Below are positions 31,936 through 33,998 of a stretch of 33,998 nt of DNA, one piece after another. The notes beneath the pieces are model-generated. The model was not told where the DNA came from. It saw only the letters and a program-made list of their open reading frames with translations, and did no database searches. Location of the stretch: assembly GCF_018785245.1 (NCBI RefSeq), contig NZ_WQPL01000011.1, forward strand, positions 1-33,998, read 5' to 3'. Positions within the stretch are counted from its first letter, which is position 1. Each line of letters starts with the position of its first letter. A program made the position numbers and the translations under genes. This stretch comes from Collinsella aerofaciens (GTDB lineage Bacteria > Actinomycetota > Coriobacteriia > Coriobacteriales > Coriobacteriaceae).

Positions 31936-32988
31936 ATGATCACTTCCGAGCTTTTCGGCACCGCACCGTGCGGTACCCCCGTTCATCGTTACACCCTCAA
32001 CGGGCCCGAGATCTGCGTTCGCATTATGGACTATGGCGCCACCGTGCTTGGTGTCGACGTGCCCGACATTCCCGGCAACGTGCGCGATGTGGTGCTGGGC
32101 TTCGATAAGCTCGAGGATTACTTTGACAACCCCGCCTGCTTTGGCGCGACCATCGGCCCCGTGGCAAACCGCACCGCGGGCGCCACAATCACCATCGCCG
32201 GCACGGACTGGCATATGCCCGCCAACGAGGGCGCCAACAACCTGCACAGCGATCTTGAGCACGGCCTGCACAAGCGCGTGTGGGACGTTAAGCTCGACGA
32301 GGTCCACAATGCCGTGCGCATGACCACCTCGCTTGAGGATGGCGAGCTGGGCCTTCCCGGCAACCGCACCTTTACAGCCGTGTTTACCGTGACGCGTACC
32401 GGCTGTTTCCGTATCGAATATGGCTGCGAGAGCGACTGCGCCACGTACGTGTCCATGACCAACCACACGTACTTTAACCTTGCCGGCCATAACGCCGGCA
32501 TGGACTGCGAGCACTTCTTTGTTGCTAACGCTGCCCACTACCTGCCCATCAACGAGCAGAATATCCCCACCGGTGAAATCGCTCCGGTCGAGGGCACGCC
32601 GTTTGACTTCCGTGAGCTGCGCCCCGTCGCGCCCGGCATGGAAGCCGACGACCCGCAGATTAAGCAGGCACGCGGCTACGACCACTGCCTGTGCATCGAT
32701 GGCTATCAGTACGGCCGCAACCTGCGTCGCGCCCTGCATGTCGAGGAGATGTGGACCGGCCGCGAGCTGGACTACTACACCACCGCCCCGGGCGTGCAGC
32801 TCTACACCGGCAACTGGCTGGGCGACGAGCACGCCAAGGACGATGCTAACTATGGCTGGGGCGCCGGCTTTGCCCTCGAGGCAGAGATGTACCCCGACAC
32901 GCCGCACCAGCCGCTGTTCCCGCAGGGCATTGTGGGCCCGGGTCACCCCTACAGCAATGTGATCGAATACCACTTTATGAGGCACTAA
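31936..32988 (+). CDS. galM: Aldose 1-epimerase (galactose mutarotase)
   Basis: The 350-residue enzyme interconverts alpha and beta anomers of galactose, feeding alpha-galactose to GalK. GalM motifs are present: FGATIGPVANRTAGA with the substrate-binding NR, NNLHSDLEHGLHKRVWDV with a catalytic-type His, MTNHTYFNLAGH with the second His, GYDHCLCID and, near the C-terminus, FALEAEMYPDTPHQ with the probable catalytic Glu. Length fits the family. The ATG at 31936 (MITSELFG) is chosen for its TAGGA site; the longer frame from 31876 is unsupported. It stands alone, divergent from lacR and 19 kb from galK-galT, ending at a hairpin terminator. Confidence 0.92.
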   Translation: MITSELFGTAPCGTPVHRYTLNGPEICVRIMDYGATVLGVDVPDIPGNVRDVVLGFDKLEDYFDNPACFGATIGPVANRTAGATITIAGTDWHMPANEGANNLHSDLEHGLHKRVWDVKLDEVHNAVRMTTSLEDGELGLPGNRTFTAVFTVTRTGCFRIEYGCESDCATYVSMTNHTYFNLAGHNAGMDCEHFFVANAAHYLPINEQNIPTGEIAPVEGTPFDFRELRPVAPGMEADDPQIKQARGYDHCLCIDGYQYGRNLRRALHVEEMWTGRELDYYTTAPGVQLYTGNWLGDEHAKDDANYGWGAGFALEAEMYPDTPHQPLFPQGIVGPGHPYSNVIEYHFMRH

Positions 32989-32996
32989 GCCCACAG

Positions 32997-33030
32997 CAGC
33001 GCCCGCCGGCACCACCGCCGACGGGCGCTG
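32997..33030 (+). terminator. Terminator of galM
   Basis: AGCGCCCG (32998-33005) and CGGC (33007-33010) pair with GCCG (33017-33020) and CGGGCGCT (33022-33029), with one mismatch opposite, followed by GTTTC. Confidence 0.85.
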
Positions 33031-33078
33031 TTTCATGCCTAAATCCTTTTTTCGATGCCACCGAATTGGTGACATAAC

Positions 33079-33231
33079 AAAACTATGCCGAATTACTACG
33101 ATGAACCCACGATGTCCTTCCACGCGCTGGTTTATAAAAAAATTAGCAACTCGTCTACCTGCGGTTTTATTCTCCGCAAATTTGACATGCTCGGCGATAA
33201 GCAATTCATCGTAGTAAACCGGCATAGTTTT
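33079..33231. repeat. Long inverted repeat with conserved ACCTGCGG core
   Basis: Bases 33079-33105 and 33205-33231 are inverted copies at 25 of 27 positions (AAAACTATGCCG, then TTACTACGATGAA). The 99-nt centre has ACCTGCGGTTTTAT (33157-33170) and then GACATGCTCGGC, closely like the centre of the element at 116-238, although the arms are unrelated. It lies between galM and the convergent PTS IIB gene, with no coding sequence. Confidence 0.8.
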
Positions 33232-33297
33232 GGCAGACGGCGCCACACAGACCCCCTACGAAGGTAAAATGATTCCTTTCCCTCCGTCCCCAAGGGT

Positions 33298-33780
33298 TCA
33301 ATTGAGCAAGACTTCGATGGGGTCGGGGGCGGAACTGGGGAGATAGCGGATTTCTAGTTCTATGCCGAGTTCTTGCAGCTCTTTGAAGGCGGCGATGTCC
33401 GTATTGTCTACGGCAACGGCAGGAGTTGCGGAGCGCTTGCCCTCACCCGCCCGCATATGGCCAATGCTGATCTTGGCGATCGGCACACCACCCTTAACCA
33501 GCGCGAGCGCATCGGAGGGTGAGGCCACCATGATCAGAATCAATTGGCGAGGCGTTGCGGTATGAATGACGTCGATGGTCCTTTGCACCGAGAAAAACCG
33601 CGTCCAAACGCCTTCTGGCGCCGCCACCCTCATGGGTGCCCATTGGCGCGAATCTGCCGCGATCTCATCGTTGACGATTAGGACAAGGTTGGAACCCACG
33701 GCTTCGTTCCACAGATCAACGTCTTGTCCGTAAATGAAACGGTCGTCGATGCGTGCGAGAAGAATCTTGGGTTGAGTCAT
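33298..33780 (-). CDS. Mannose/sorbose-type PTS IIB domain protein lacking the active-site histidine
   Basis: The 160-residue protein aligns with IIB domains of the mannose/fructose/sorbose PTS family: RIDDRFIYGQDVDLW at the start, LVLIVNDEIAADSRQWAPMRVAAPEGV, then a SVQRTIDVI helix and the ISIGHMRAGEGKRSATPAVAV block. In active members the first block reads RIDDRLIHGQV and its His carries the phosphate. Here that position is Tyr17 (codon TAC), so it cannot transfer phosphate in the normal way. No IIA, IIC or IID gene is adjacent. A regulatory or sensory role, or a decaying PTS remnant, are both possible; the intact frame favours the former. Confidence 0.82.
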   Translation of the reverse strand: MTQPKILLARIDDRFIYGQDVDLWNEAVGSNLVLIVNDEIAADSRQWAPMRVAAPEGVWTRFFSVQRTIDVIHTATPRQLILIMVASPSDALALVKGGVPIAKISIGHMRAGEGKRSATPAVAVDNTDIAAFKELQELGIELEIRYLPSSAPDPIEVLLN

Positions 33781-33971
33781 CGCTGCCCCATTCTACTTGA
33801 GAACCGTAAGAGCAAGACATCACGCCTCTAATATTAGTGCATTTAAAGGTTGATTTCCGATCTCAGCCGAACACATTGAGCAAATAGGCCATTCCCGCAG
33901 TTAGCCGAACGCCCCCGTGGCCCCATCCGGGACCCGGGGGCGGCATTTTCCCAGTTGAAGGAACGGTGGAG
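33781..33971. other. Right-edge intergenic region with a GC-rich hairpin
   Basis: CGCCCCCG (33910-33917) pairs with CGGGGGCG (33935-33942), followed on the plus strand by GCATTTTC, a possible terminator or leader hairpin. The rest is AT-rich with no recognisable gene. Confidence 0.4.
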
Positions 33972-33998
33972 ATGTGTTTCGATGGGTCCGGTGGCCAT
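33972..33998 (+). CDS. Possible start of a gene running off the window
   Basis: An ATG at 33972 has AAGGA nine bases upstream and opens nine codons (MCFDGSGGH) to the window edge. Too little is present to assign a family, and it may not be a gene. Confidence 0.3.

Noticed and set aside
31834-33246. A 470-codon open frame on the minus strand
   Set aside because: It is antisense to galM and runs through the galM terminator and a long inverted repeat.

Overview
The window is a high-GC bacterial chromosome segment that looks like a gut actinobacterium of the Coriobacteriia, most likely Collinsella or a close relative. That assignment is inferred from the gene repertoire (complete tagatose-6-phosphate genes, lactose-type PTS, flavodiiron protein), the GC-rich codon use and the many intergenic palindromes. 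No rRNA or marker gene is present to prove it.

Layout. 0.3-3.4 kb: a BceAB/MacB-type ABC ATPase and FtsX-like permease (minus). 3.6-4.6 kb: an unusual fusion of a MutT/NUDIX hydrolase with a Vsr-type mismatch endonuclease. 4.6-5.3 kb: a mostly non-coding stretch with a doubtful small ORF and a 153-bp nested palindrome. 5.3-8.5 kb: a GatY-like class II aldolase, a divergent DeoR regulator and a flavodiiron protein. 8.7-12.9 kb: the Leloir genes galK-galT with a divergent LacI-family regulator and three copies of a candidate operator. 13.0-14.5 kb: an AAA/DUF4143 ATPase preceded by three 33-bp tandem repeats and bracketed by a diverged direct repeat. 14.7-17.7 kb: a lacA-lacB-lacX-lacC operon (minus). 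18.0-19.1 kb: an unrecognised membrane protein. 19.3-29.3 kb: the lactose-type PTS, with one IIA (lacF) and two successive modules, each a LacI-type repressor divergent from lacE (IICB) and lacG (6-phospho-beta-galactosidase). 29.6-30.9 kb: a Fic protein with a large palindrome at its start and lower GC. 31.0-33.0 kb: lacR (DeoR) divergent from galM. 33.3-33.8 kb: a stand-alone mannose-family PTS IIB domain lacking the phosphorylatable histidine. The right edge may hold the first codons of another gene.

How it works together. Lactose or other beta-galactosides enter as the 6-phosphate through LacE/LacF and are cut by LacG. Galactose-6-phosphate is isomerised (LacAB), phosphorylated (LacC) and probably cleaved by the GatY-like aldolase, since no lacD is visible here. 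Free galactose is handled by GalM, GalK and GalT. Both galactose routes therefore lie within about 27 kb. Control appears layered: LacR with a shared CATTC(A/G)AACA site before lacA, lacF and lacR itself, plus three local LacI-family repressors each with its own CG-centred operator type.

The most unusual content is the MutT-Vsr fusion, the active-site-less PTS IIB, the repeat-framed ATPase, the Fic palindrome, and at least five kinds of long inverted repeat between genes. No tRNA, rRNA, CRISPR array, transposase or phage gene was found.
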